Assembly: GCA_036278735.1 (NCBI GenBank)
Contig: DASUKM010000047.1
Location: 135,191 to 199,190, forward strand
Length of the DNA: 64,000 bases
Direction: 5' to 3'
From: DASUKM01 sp036278735
GTDB taxonomy: Bacteria > Acidobacteriota > Vicinamibacteria > Vicinamibacterales > 2-12-FULL-66-21
Shown: positions 1 to 8,290 of the stretch, one piece after another
Position numbering within the stretch: position 1 is the stretch's first letter
Layout of the letters: every line of letters starts with the position of its first letter
The notes under the pieces: generated by a model
What the model saw: the letters and a program-made list of their open reading frames with translations, nothing else
What the model was told of the DNA's origin: nothing
Databases searched by the model: none
Program-made: the position numbers and the translations under genes

Positions 1-684
1 TGGCTGCACGCCGACCCGCACGATGCGGGCGCCGAGATCCTCGCCGCGCGGCTCGACCTGCTGGACCATCATCCGGAGAGCGCCGTGCAGCGCCTCAACG
101 ACGTCATCCAGCGGACCCCCTCGCGGCTGGACGCGTACGAACTGCTGGCCGGCGTCTATGTGGGGCAGGGGGATCTCGATCGTGCGCTGGGCGAATACCA
201 GACGCTGGCGGCGCGCACGCCCGACGCGGTCGGGCCGGCCACGATGGTCGGGATGATCCACCAGCAGCAGGGGAATCGCGCCGCCGCGCGCACGGCGTTC
301 ACGAAGGTGCTCGCCATCGACCCGCGGGCCGGCGTCGCCGCCAACAACCTCGCGTGGATGGAGGCGGAAGACGGCCAGCTCGACGCCGCGCTGCGGCTCG
401 CCACCGTGGCGGCCGACGTGCTGCGCGACCGTCCGGAGGCGCAGGACACGCTCGGCTGGGTCTATCTGCGCAAGGATCTGCCGGTCCACGCGATCGCGGC
501 GCTCGAACGCGCGGTGTCGCTGGCGCCAACCAACGCGCTCTATCACCAGCACCTCGGCCTCGCGTACGCGAAATCGGGCGACGCCGCGCACGCTCGGCGC
601 GAACTCGAACGCGCTGTCTCGATCGGTCTGCCCGCCAACGAGGCGTCCACCGCGAAGACGACGCTCGCGTCGTTGGACAAGTAG
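1..684 (+). CDS. TPR-repeat protein, C-terminal part (runs off window start)
   Basis: The frame is open from the first base, so the true start lies upstream. The visible 227 residues are tandem 34-residue tetratricopeptide repeats: alternating Ala/Leu-rich helix pairs with the TPR pattern of small residues, such as LAWMEAEDGQLDAALR, LGWVYLRKDLPVHAIAALER and LGLAYAKSGDAAHARRELER. TPRs are protein-protein interaction scaffolds and the sequence gives no catalytic function. In related bacteria large TPR proteins of this type often belong to polysaccharide or secretion loci, but the neighbour on that side is not visible. It ends in TAG, followed by GGTTCGG-type heptamer repeats. The family call is firm; the role is unknown. 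Confidence 0.85.
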   Translation, partial: WLHADPHDAGAEILAARLDLLDHHPESAVQRLNDVIQRTPSRLDAYELLAGVYVGQGDLDRALGEYQTLAARTPDAVGPATMVGMIHQQQGNRAAARTAFTKVLAIDPRAGVAANNLAWMEAEDGQLDAALRLATVAADVLRDRPEAQDTLGWVYLRKDLPVHAIAALERAVSLAPTNALYHQHLGLAYAKSGDAAHARRELERAVSIGLPANEASTAKTTLASLDK

Positions 685-1125
685 CGTCGAAGAGGTTCAG
701 GGGGCCCGGTTCAGGGTTCGGGGTTCGGTTCGAGGTTCAAGGTTCGGGGGTGGTTCGAGGACTCCGAACGCGCACGCAGAAACCGACCTGGGACTCCGAA
801 CGCGGAACCCTGAACGACCCGCTTACGCGTCGCGGGCTAGCTGCGCGTCGTCCCGCAGGGCGCCTGCGACTCGGCGAGAATCCGCTGGCGCAGCTCCTCC
901 AAACTGCAGCCGCGGACGTTCTTCACGGCGCGACACAGATCCTTCCGCCCTGACGACCACACGGTTGCGACCCCGGCGCTGGCAGCCTGGCGCAGGGAGC
1001 GTAGGCTCTTGATGGCGTCTACGCGCCGCGCGCGAGTGCGATGGTCACGCTGACCAACGACGACGCCGCGGCGCGAGGTGGCGACCGGCCCGGCTCCTAT
1101 CCGTTATCATCGTCGTGGACTACTG
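685..1125. other. Intergenic stretch: heptamer repeats and a possible gene remnant
   Basis: Positions about 693-760 consist of GGTTCGG/GGTTCAA/GGTTCGA units with a 7-bp period, the same family as 22160-22220 and 32915-33010. On the minus strand, 837-1106 is open for about 89 codons and reads like protein near its end (VKNVRGCSLEELRQRI), but an in-frame TAA precedes it and there is no ATG, GTG or TTG at a sensible place. I take it as a decayed gene end or chance, not a gene. Confidence 0.5.
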
Positions 1126-1377
1126 ATGACGTTCGACGGCGTGCGTGCCTATTTAGACAAGCTTCGGGACGAAGCCCAAACAGAAGGGACGCTCCCTAAG
1201 GACCCGTACCTCATCGACGAGCGAATCCGGGAGTTGTACGAGTCCTTACAGCCAGTCGAGAAGAGGGTGGCGAATGAAGCGAAGAATCGCGCAGCGCCCC
1301 GCGCTGGCCGATCGGCTTCCGTCTCACGCGCATGTGCCAAATGGCGGGTAAACGGTGATTCACTCCTGATCTCCTGA
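1126..1377 (+). CDS. Small hypothetical protein (83 aa), uncertain
   Basis: An 83-residue reading frame starting at ATG 1126. Residues 1-50 look like a plausible charged helical protein (MTFDGVRAYLDKLRDEAQ, then LIDERIRELYESL), but the last third is Arg/Ala-rich and low in information, as expected of untranslated GC-rich DNA. No good ribosome-binding site precedes the ATG. It ends 30 bp before the convergent end of the YifB gene. I recognise no family. It may be a real small gene whose 3' end has been altered by a frameshift, or chance. Confidence 0.3.
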   Translation: MTFDGVRAYLDKLRDEAQTEGTLPKDPYLIDERIRELYESLQPVEKRVANEAKNRAAPRAGRSASVSRACAKWRVNGDSLLIS

Positions 1378-1407
1378 TCTCCTGCGATCGCCAGGCCGCG
1401 CGGTCGC

Positions 1408-2904
1408 TCACGTCTCCCCCCTGAACTGCAGCGCTTCGGCGACGTGGGCGCGCGCCACCGTCTCGGCCCCTTCGAGATCCGCGACCGTCCGGGCCACGCG
1501 CAGCACGCGGTCGTGCGCGCGCGCGGTCAGCGCGAGGCGCTCGGCCGCGGATTCGAGCAGGCGCCGCGCGGCTGGCTCGGCCTTCAGCAGGCGCCGCAGC
1601 GCCCCCGCGCCGAGCCGCGCATTCACCGCGCCGCCGCGGGCGTGCTGCCGCGCGCGCGCCGCCACCACGCGCGCGCGAATCGACGCCGACCCCTCGCCCG
1701 GCGCCGGATCGCCCATCTCGCGCGCCGAGAGCGCCGCCACCTCCACCGCCAGATCCATGCGGTCGCGCAGTGGTCCGGAGACGCGTCCCGCATAGCGCGC
1801 CACCTGCGATGGCGTGCAGCGGCACGCGCGGCGCGGATCCCCCAGGTACCCGCACGGGCACGGATTCATCGCCGCAATCAACATGAACCGCGCCGGAAAC
1901 GTGACAGTGCGGAGCGCGCGCGCGATCCGGACGACGCCGTCTTCGAGCGGCTGGCGCAGCACTTCGAGCGCGTGCCGGCTGAACTCCGGCATCTCGTCCA
2001 GGAACAACACGCCGTGATGCGCCAGCGTGATCTCTCCGGGGCGCGGCGACGAGCCGCCCCCGACGAGCGCCACGTCCGACACGGTGTGATGCGGCGCGCG
2101 GAACGGCCGCGCCGTCAGCAGGCCGGTGCCCGACGGCAACAGCCCCGCGACCGAGTGGATCGACGTCACCTCCAGCGCTTCGTCGAACGTCAGCGTCGGC
2201 AGGATTCCCGCGGTGCGCCGCGCCATCATCGTCTTGCCCGAGCCGGGCGGACCGACGAGCAGCACGTTGTGGCCGCCGGCGGCGGCAATCTCGAGCGCCC
2301 GCCGCGACAGCGTCTGGCCGTGGACCTCGGCGAAATCGCCGTCCCCCGCCTCGGGATCCTCGCGCACGGTTTCGCGCGGCAGCGGCACCGGCCGCGGATC
2401 GTTCAGCGCGCCCACCGCTTCGGCCAGCGATCGCACCGGAAAAAAGTCCAGCCCGTCGACGACGGCCGCTTCGCGGCTGTTCGCGATCGGGAGCAGCAGG
2501 CCGCGGAAGCCGCGGCGGCGCGCGGCGGCGGCAATCGGCAGGACGCCACGGGCCGTCTGAATGCCGCCGTCGAGCGACAATTCCCCGAGCACCATCACGT
2601 CGTCGATGTCGCGGCGGGCGATGGCGCCCGAGGCGGCGAGCAGGCCGAGCGCAATCGGCAGATCGAAGGACGACCCCGCCTTGCGCACGTCGGCCGGCGC
2701 CAGGTTCACCGTGATGCGATGCAGCGGGAACTCGAAGCCGGAATTCCGAATCGCGCTGCGGATCCGGTCGCGGCTCTCGCGGACGCTCGCGTCGGGCAGC
2801 CCCACCATCGTGAAGCCGGGCAGCCCGAACGAGACGTCGACCTCCACGTCGACGGGGGACGCCTCGATGCCGAAGACGGCGGCGCTGCGGACGCAGGCGA
2901 GCAT
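1408..2904 (-). CDS. comM: YifB/ComM family Mg-chelatase-like AAA+ ATPase
   Basis: 498 residues, the usual length for the family. Residues 1-130 form the ChlI-like N-terminal domain (FGIEASPVDVEVDVSFGLPG, then VGLPDASVRESRDRI). The AAA+ core has Walker A GPPGSGKT at 218-225 and Walker B LFLDEMPEF at about 300. A Cys cluster MNPCPCGYLGDPRRACRC follows, and a C-terminal helical domain ends the protein. ComM homologues are hexameric helicases that promote branch migration while transformed DNA is integrated. That role is established in Vibrio and Haemophilus and inferred here. The type IV pilus cluster nearby would fit natural competence, though pili have other uses. It is transcribed alone, with the transglycosylase gene upstream on the same strand. 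Confidence 0.93.
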   Translation of the reverse strand: MLACVRSAAVFGIEASPVDVEVDVSFGLPGFTMVGLPDASVRESRDRIRSAIRNSGFEFPLHRITVNLAPADVRKAGSSFDLPIALGLLAASGAIARRDIDDVMVLGELSLDGGIQTARGVLPIAAAARRRGFRGLLLPIANSREAAVVDGLDFFPVRSLAEAVGALNDPRPVPLPRETVREDPEAGDGDFAEVHGQTLSRRALEIAAAGGHNVLLVGPPGSGKTMMARRTAGILPTLTFDEALEVTSIHSVAGLLPSGTGLLTARPFRAPHHTVSDVALVGGGSSPRPGEITLAHHGVLFLDEMPEFSRHALEVLRQPLEDGVVRIARALRTVTFPARFMLIAAMNPCPCGYLGDPRRACRCTPSQVARYAGRVSGPLRDRMDLAVEVAALSAREMGDPAPGEGSASIRARVVAARARQHARGGAVNARLGAGALRRLLKAEPAARRLLESAAERLALTARAHDRVLRVARTVADLEGAETVARAHVAEALQFRGET

Positions 2905-3013
2905 GCCGACCCCGTTGCAAACAACGGGGCCGGCGGGTCGATGTGGAGAAGTGGCCGAAAAGCGGGGGGCGGCCGTGATGCCCCCGGGGCAGGCGCGCAG
3001 AAACTGCCGCGCG

Positions 3014-4762
3014 TCAGCGCGAGCGGTCTGCCAGAATCTTCAACCGGGTGCCCGGGTTGATCACGTCGCCATGCAGGCGATTCCAGCTCTTGATCTTCGC
3101 GACCGTGGTGTCGAACAGTTGCGCGATCCCGAAGAGCGTGTCGCCGCGCTTGACGCGATAGACCTCGTGGACGTTTGGCGCGTGGACGGCGGCCGGCGTG
3201 TCGGCGCTCGACGCCAGCGATCGCGAGGCGACGGCGACCGGCGCGGGCCGTTCGGCGCGCGCCGCCAGAATCGTCGGGGCCCGCGGGATGATCAGCTCCT
3301 GGCCGGTGCGCACCCGGGCGTGAATCGACAGGTTGTTGGCCCCCGCCAGATCCGTGCGCCGCACGCCCAGCTTGCGGGCAATCGAGAGCAGCGTTTCCCC
3401 CCGGCGCACCGTATGCCACTTGAGCGCCGTGAATTCGGTGGGGGAGGCGTTCGCCAGCCGCGCCTGCAGTTCGTCGGCCGTGCCGTCGGGGACCTTCAGG
3501 TCGTACCGGGCTTGGCGCACGGGCGTCGTCCAGCGGCGCAGCTCGGGATTGAGCGCCTGGATCTCGTCGACGGTCGTGCCCGTCCACTCGGCCACGCGCC
3601 GCAGATCGACGGCGCGGGGGACGGTCACGGTGTCGTAGGCGAGCGGCGCGCTGGCGGCGACTTCGAAGCCGTACTCGATCGGATTGCGCGCGATGATCAT
3701 CGCGGCGTAAATCATCGGCACGTATTCGCGGGTTTCGCGCGGCAGGTACTTCGCCGTCCGGGCGAGCGCCCAGAAATCGGTCAGGCCCGAGCGCTTCATC
3801 GCGCGCTGCACGCGGCCGGGGCCGCCGTTGTACGCCGCCAGCACCAGGTCCCAGTTGCCGTCGAACATCTTGTTCAACGACTTCAGGTAGTCGGCCGCCG
3901 CTTCCGTCGCCTTCTCCGGATCGGACCGCTCATCGACGAACCAGTTCGTCTCGAGCCCCTGCTCCTTCGCCGTCGCCTTCATGAACTGCCAGGGGCCCTT
4001 GGCGCTCGCCTTCGACAGCGCGTTGGTCTTGAACGAGCTTTCGATGATCGGGATGTAGGCCAGATCCAGCGGGAGCCCCTCGGCGCGGAACACGTTCTGA
4101 ATCATCGGCAGGTAACTCGCGCCGCGATCGAGGCTGTCCTGAATGTAGCCGCGCAGCTTGGTCTGGAACAGCTCGACGTACGAGAGGACCTTCGACTGCT
4201 GCGGGATCGGCAGATCGTGCGCGTCGCGCTGCAGGTCAGCCGCGACCGCCGCCTGCGTGGCGGTGTCGGGCGGCGGCGCCGGGAACGTGGTGGCCTGGCT
4301 GAGCAGCTCGTCGATGGTCGCCGCCTCGTACTTCTTCTCCGTGAACCCGTCTCCCTGGGCGAGGGCCGTCATCTCGTACGCGTTGATCCGATCCACGAGC
4401 CTGTCGAAGTGCTCGCGCAGCCGGGCGTCCGACCGGGCGCCGTAGGGCGATTCGAGGAGCACCTCGACGGACTGGTCGAACTCGAGGCGGGCGCGATCGA
4501 GATGGCCCGCCTGAAGCGCCGCCTCACCAGCCTTGAAGTGCGCCTGGGACGTATTGATCAGAATCGTAATCGGGTCGGCCGGCGGGGCGGCCTGGGCCGG
4601 CGGGGTGGCCGGCTTGATCGCGGCCGGTGCCGCCGGGGCCGTCTGCGGTTTGGAATTTCCCGCGCAGGCCACCAGGCCTGCGCAAATGCCGGCGGCCGCC
4701 ATCTTCGACAGCCAGGGGCTCGACAAGGAAGGGGTCCACAGCCTCGTGGGCTGGAGTCTCAT
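3014..4762 (-). CDS. mltD: MltD-like membrane-bound lytic murein transglycosylase with LysM domains (lipoprotein)
   Basis: 582 residues. The start at 4762 is preferred over longer frames because GGAG lies 8 bp upstream and the signal peptide then reads correctly: AAAGICAGLVAC has a lipobox with acylated Cys33. A helical segment (about 65-190) precedes the GH23/SLT domain. Its catalytic Glu is in IPIIESSF (E241), followed by AKGPWQFM and AAYNGGPGRV. Two clear LysM peptidoglycan-binding modules follow (HTVRRGETLLSIARKLG and YRVKRGDTLFGIAQLFD), with a weaker LysM-like segment before them. The enzyme cleaves the MurNAc-GlcNAc bond to give 1,6-anhydroMurNAc. It is probably anchored in the outer membrane. 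A leader of about 180 nt separates it from a candidate promoter. Confidence 0.93.
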   Translation of the reverse strand: MRLQPTRLWTPSLSSPWLSKMAAAGICAGLVACAGNSKPQTAPAAPAAIKPATPPAQAAPPADPITILINTSQAHFKAGEAALQAGHLDRARLEFDQSVEVLLESPYGARSDARLREHFDRLVDRINAYEMTALAQGDGFTEKKYEAATIDELLSQATTFPAPPPDTATQAAVAADLQRDAHDLPIPQQSKVLSYVELFQTKLRGYIQDSLDRGASYLPMIQNVFRAEGLPLDLAYIPIIESSFKTNALSKASAKGPWQFMKATAKEQGLETNWFVDERSDPEKATEAAADYLKSLNKMFDGNWDLVLAAYNGGPGRVQRAMKRSGLTDFWALARTAKYLPRETREYVPMIYAAMIIARNPIEYGFEVAASAPLAYDTVTVPRAVDLRRVAEWTGTTVDEIQALNPELRRWTTPVRQARYDLKVPDGTADELQARLANASPTEFTALKWHTVRRGETLLSIARKLGVRRTDLAGANNLSIHARVRTGQELIIPRAPTILAARAERPAPVAVASRSLASSADTPAAVHAPNVHEVYRVKRGDTLFGIAQLFDTTVAKIKSWNRLHGDVINPGTRLKILADRSR

Positions 4763-4946
4763 GCTGGGCGCTCCCGCGAGGACATTCGGCATACGCGCGA
4801 CGCGGACGCGTGCAATCCGAATGCCCTGTTGAGGTCGCCCCCCAGTGCCGGGGGGCTCCCGTTTCATGACAGCGGCGGGGCCGAACGATGGTCCGCCGCC
4901 GAATCCGATTCCGCCGAGGCGACGACCCGGAACAGCTGGGGGCGCC

Positions 4947-4977
4947 AGCATAGCACAGGGGTTACCCGGCGGGTCAA
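4947..4977 (-). promoter_or_regulatory. Candidate promoter for the mltD-like gene
   Basis: On the minus strand TTGACC (4972-4977) and an extended -10 TGC-TATGCT (4947-4952) are 19 bp apart. The spacing is long, but the TGn extension may compensate. Transcription from here would give a 5' leader of about 180 nt. That leader contains the strong hairpin GCCCCCC...GGGGGGC around 4835-4855. This is by eye only. Confidence 0.4.
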
Positions 4978-5034
4978 CCCTGTCGAGCCAAGTGGCTCAT
5001 CAGGAAGGAAATACCGTGAAAATTGGTCCCGCGG

Positions 5035-6777
5035 CTACCGCGGCCAGGAGGCCTGCACGAAGAGGTGGTGCGCTTCGCCCAGATCGCGCGCCGCTGGGGT
5101 GACGATCGAGTGCTCGCCGAGCAGAATCTTGCGCCCGTGCCGCACTGCCTGCCGGACGTCTTCCTCGCACACGAAGTCGGCCGGCTTCTCGACCGCCGGA
5201 ACCGGCCCGGTCATTTTTTCCCCGGCCGTCGTCTCTCCGGACAGCCGGGCCGGCTCTGCCGTGGCGGTCTGGGCCGCATACCCGCGCGCGGTCAGGAACT
5301 GATCGATTCGGCGGGCCAGCGCATCAGCCGAGATGCCGGCCGGTGCGGCCGGCCGTGCTGGCACTTTCGGGAGCCCGGCGCCTGCCGGCGGCGGCTCGGC
5401 GGGGGCCGCCGCCCGGGTGACCGCGGGCCGCACCTCGTACGCCAGGCGCTTGATGTTGAGCAGATGCCGCGGCTCGATGTTGTCGGAGGTGATGTTGCCG
5501 CCGTACCCGCCGCAGCCCAGCGTCATCGCCGGGTCGAGCCCGGTCGTCAGCCCGATGGACCCATGCGTCGTCGGCGTGTTGACGACGATCCGGAACGCCG
5601 GCTTCCTGAGCCCGAACTCGAGGATGATTTGATCGTTGCGCGAGTGGATCGACATCGTGTGCCCCATCCCCCCGTAGCGGAGGATCTGCTTGCAGCGCTC
5701 GCAGCCTTCGCGCCAGTCCGCCACGATATAAAAGGAGAGGACCGGGCAGAGCTTCTCGATCGACAGGGGATAGTCGCGGCCGACGCCGGCGAGTTCGGCG
5801 AGCAGCACCCGCGTGCCCGGCGGCGCCGTGATGCCCGCCTGCTGCGCGATGTACGTGGCGGGCCGGCCGACCAGCGCCGGATTCGGCAGCCGCTGCGGGC
5901 TGACGAGCACCTTCGCGACCGCCTCCTGCTCGGCAGGCGACAGGAAGTAGCCGCCGTTCCGGACGAATTCCCGCTTGACCTCCTCGGCTATCGGCGCGTC
6001 GACGACGACGGAGTTTTCCGACGAACAGAGCACGCCGTTGTCGAAGGTCTTGCCGGTCACGATGTCGCGCACGGCCTTGGGCACGTCGGCGGTGCGTTCG
6101 ACGAATGCCGGCGCATTGCCGGGCCCGACGCCGTACGCGGGTTTGCCGGCGCTGTACGCCGCGCGCACGAGCCCCATCCCGCCCGTCGCGAGGATCACGG
6201 CCACCTCGCGCGCCTTCATCAGCTCCTGCGTGCCCTCCAGCGTCACCGTCGTCATCCAGTTGATCGCCCCTTCGGGAGCGCCCGCGCGCCGCGCCGCCTC
6301 GTTCATGATTTCGGCGACGCGCGTGATACAGCGGACCGCGGCCGGATGCGGGCTCAGGACGATGGGGCAGCGCGCTTTCAGCGAGATGAGGATCTTGTAG
6401 ATCGCTGTCGACGTTGGATTGGTGGAGGGGACGATCGCGGCGACCACGCCGAAGGGTTCCGCGATTTCGATCACCTTGCGGTCTTCGTCGCGCCCGACGA
6501 CCCCGACCGTTTTGTGCGGCCGGATGAACTGATAGACCCGCTCGGAGGCGAAGAGGTTCTTCTGGACCTTGTCGGCCACGACGCCGTAGCCGGTTTCTTC
6601 GCACGCGAGACGCGCCAGCGCTTCGGCCTGCGGGGTGACCGCCGCGGCCATCGCGTCGACGAGCGCGTCGATCTGTTCCTGGGTGAACTCGGCGAGGATC
6701 GGTGCGGCAGCCTTGGCGCGGCGGGCGAGCGCGCGCGCCTCGGCAATCGATCCGAGATCGCGATCGCGTTCACTCAT
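5035..6777 (-). CDS. Acylating (CoA-dependent) aldehyde dehydrogenase, EutE/PduP type, with EutQ-like C-terminal extension
   Basis: 580 residues, about 100 longer than typical EutE/PduP. Residues 1-460 are an aldehyde dehydrogenase fold. FDNGVLCSSENSVVV carries the catalytic Cys251 and is the signature of acylating enzymes such as AdhE, EutE and PduP, which convert aldehyde + CoA + NAD+ to acyl-CoA. IVPSTNPTS and ATGGMGLVRAAYSAGKPA line the nucleotide site. After an Ala/Pro-rich linker (460-525), the tail contains DFVCEEDVRQAVRHGRKI and IVTPAARDLGEAH. This resembles the N-terminal motif of EutQ and of other microcompartment-associated proteins, so it may target or anchor the enzyme to the shell. 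The BMC-H shell gene upstream on the same strand supports a microcompartment role. The substrate is unknown. Confidence 0.9.
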   Translation of the reverse strand: MSERDRDLGSIAEARALARRAKAAAPILAEFTQEQIDALVDAMAAAVTPQAEALARLACEETGYGVVADKVQKNLFASERVYQFIRPHKTVGVVGRDEDRKVIEIAEPFGVVAAIVPSTNPTSTAIYKILISLKARCPIVLSPHPAAVRCITRVAEIMNEAARRAGAPEGAINWMTTVTLEGTQELMKAREVAVILATGGMGLVRAAYSAGKPAYGVGPGNAPAFVERTADVPKAVRDIVTGKTFDNGVLCSSENSVVVDAPIAEEVKREFVRNGGYFLSPAEQEAVAKVLVSPQRLPNPALVGRPATYIAQQAGITAPPGTRVLLAELAGVGRDYPLSIEKLCPVLSFYIVADWREGCERCKQILRYGGMGHTMSIHSRNDQIILEFGLRKPAFRIVVNTPTTHGSIGLTTGLDPAMTLGCGGYGGNITSDNIEPRHLLNIKRLAYEVRPAVTRAAAPAEPPPAGAGLPKVPARPAAPAGISADALARRIDQFLTARGYAAQTATAEPARLSGETTAGEKMTGPVPAVEKPADFVCEEDVRQAVRHGRKILLGEHSIVTPAARDLGEAHHLFVQASWPR

Positions 6778-6780
6778 TCT

Positions 6781-6900
6781 CTTTCCGAGGGGCTTTGCCC
6801 CGCGGACTCCCCTACACGCTCTCTCGCGAGCCGCTTCGCCGGCTCGCTCCGTTCGCGTGGCTCACTCGCTGTGCTCGTTCGCGCCATGCCATTCGACGGC
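6781..6900. repeat. GC-rich spacer repeat (GGGGCNNNGCCCC / GAGCGAGC type), copy 1
   Basis: The spacer between the BMC gene and the aldehyde dehydrogenase gene contains GGGGCTTTGCCCC followed by a run of GCTCG/CGAGC words. Spacers at 49282-49408, 52430-52522 and 63795-63890 have the same layout: a short GGGGCNNNGCCCC or GGGGGACGACGTCCCCC palindrome next to irregular CGAGCGAG-rich sequence. It looks like a dispersed REP-like element. Confidence 0.5.
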
Positions 6901-6912
6901 CCGGAGGCCTCT

Positions 6913-7203
6913 TCAGCGGCTCGCAGCGTCCTTGGGTGATTTCGGCAGGATCTTCTCGACCTCGGTGTGGGGTCTTGGAATCACGTGCACGGAGATCAGT
7001 TCGCCGACGCGCCGCGCGGCGGCGGCGCCGGCGTCGGTCGCCGCCTTGACGGCGCCGACATCACCCCGCACCATCACGGTGACGTAGCCTGCGCCGATGT
7101 ACTCTTTGCCGACCAGCACGACGTTGGCGGCCTTCACCATCGCGTCGGCGGCTTCGATGGAGCCGATGAGGCCCCGCGTTTCGACCATCCCCAATGCTTC
7201 CAC
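6913..7203 (-). CDS. BMC-H microcompartment shell protein (PduA/EutM/CcmK type)
   Basis: 96 residues, a single Pfam-BMC domain. A GTG start at 7203 is chosen because GGGAG lies 7 bp upstream and the protein then begins VEALGMVETRGLIGSIEAAD, the canonical BMC-H N-terminus. LVGKEYIGAGYVTVMVRGDV and AVKAATDAGAAAARRVGELI follow. Such proteins form hexamers that tile the shell of a protein organelle; the central pore lets small substrates through. The aldehyde dehydrogenase gene lies 135 bp downstream on the same strand. No pentamer (EutN/CcmL), alcohol dehydrogenase, phosphotransacylase or signature enzyme lies nearby, so this can only be a satellite of a BMC locus elsewhere or a remnant. Confidence 0.95.
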   Translation of the reverse strand: MEALGMVETRGLIGSIEAADAMVKAANVVLVGKEYIGAGYVTVMVRGDVGAVKAATDAGAAAARRVGELISVHVIPRPHTEVEKILPKSPKDAASR

Positions 7204-7264
7204 TCGTGTGTGCTCCCTGCGGCCGAAGCCTAACATACAATCAGCTGCCAGCTGGAGACTCATA

Positions 7265-7294
7265 TTGCAGGACCGCCAGCACCTGCGGTACGAT
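7265..7294 (+). promoter_or_regulatory. Candidate promoter for the 7344 lipoprotein gene
   Basis: TTGCAG (7265-7270) and TACGAT (7289-7294) are 18 bp apart, 50 bp before the ATG. TACGAT recurs as TGA-TACGAT at 8272-8280, upstream of the next gene. Weak, by eye. Confidence 0.3.
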
Positions 7295-7343
7295 GCCGCC
7301 GCCCGGAATTTGCCGGGTCCCTCTCGCGGCAGTACGAATCCGC

Positions 7344-8210
7344 ATGCGTATTCCGGTCAGGCTGCTGACCGTCGCGGCCGCCCTCCTGGCGATGGCCGCC
7401 TCCGGCTGCAGCAGGAAAGCCGATCGCCAACCGGCCGTCGCCACCCCGTCGCTCACGTTGAGTCGCGCGCGCGTCCCCATCGGCAGTCCGGTGACGCTCA
7501 CGTACACGTTCCACGTCGCCCCCGACGCCCACATCGCGACGAACGACTACGTCTTCGTCCACATGGTCGATCCGCAAGGGGAGCAGATGTGGACCGACGA
7601 CCACCTGCCGCCGACGCCGACGAGCCAGTGGAAGCCGGGTCAGACCGTTTCGTACAGCCGGACCGTGTTCGTTCCCAACTATCCGTACATCGGCCAGGCC
7701 AGCGTGCGGCTCGGTCTCTACGACCCGGCCACGGGCCAGCGGCTGCCGCTCGCCGCGACCGAGGTGAACCGTCGCGAGTACACGGTCGCCAGCTTCCAGG
7801 TGCTGCCGCAGTCCGAGAACCTCTACCTGGCATATAAGGATGGCTGGTACGCCCCGGAGTCGGATCCGAAGGACCCGACGCACGAGTGGCAGTGGACGGG
7901 CAAGACGGCCGTCCTCTCGTTTCAAAACCCGAAGAAGGACTGCACCTTCTACCTCCAGTACGACACCCGGACCGACCTCTTCAATCCGCCGCAGCAGGCC
8001 ACGATTCGGGTGGGCGATGAGCAGGTCGCCGCCTTTGCGGCCGACGCGCGCAACCCGGCGCTGAAGACGTTCCCGATCAGCGCGGCCCAGCTCGGCTCGG
8101 CCCCCACCGATGCGATCACGATTGCCGTCGACCGCACCTTTGCGCCAGGGGGCAACGATCCGCGGGAGCTGGGCATCCGGGTGTTCCACGCGTATCTCGC
8201 GCCGAAATAA
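7344..8210 (+). CDS. Lipoprotein of unknown function
   Basis: 288 residues from the ATG at 7344, which gives a clean lipoprotein signal: MRIPVRLLTVAAALLAMAAS followed by lipidated Cys in ASGCSRK. The mature part looks like two beta-sandwich segments. The first (about 35-150) has LTYTFHVAPDAHIATNDYVF and VFVPNYPYIGQASVRLGLYD and resembles an Ig-like or carbohydrate-binding fold. The second (about 170-288) has TFYLQYDTRTDLFN, QATIRVGDEQVAAF and ITIAVDRTFAPG. I see no catalytic motif and recognise no named family. It is divergent from the BMC shell gene. It ends 80 bp before a lytic transglycosylase gene and may be cotranscribed with it. Confidence 0.85.
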   Translation: MRIPVRLLTVAAALLAMAASGCSRKADRQPAVATPSLTLSRARVPIGSPVTLTYTFHVAPDAHIATNDYVFVHMVDPQGEQMWTDDHLPPTPTSQWKPGQTVSYSRTVFVPNYPYIGQASVRLGLYDPATGQRLPLAATEVNRREYTVASFQVLPQSENLYLAYKDGWYAPESDPKDPTHEWQWTGKTAVLSFQNPKKDCTFYLQYDTRTDLFNPPQQATIRVGDEQVAAFAADARNPALKTFPISAAQLGSAPTDAITIAVDRTFAPGGNDPRELGIRVFHAYLAPK

Positions 8211-8290
8211 CTGGAGTGTCCGGGAAGATACGGCTCCGGCCGGCCATCCTGGACGTCAGCCAGAGCCGGGTGATACGATCCGGCGTCTCA

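Noticed and set aside
837..1106. Minus-strand open frame with protein-like text (VKNVRGCSLEELRQRI)
   Set aside because: An in-frame TAA precedes it, there is no usable start codon and no ribosome-binding site; kept only as a possible remnant.
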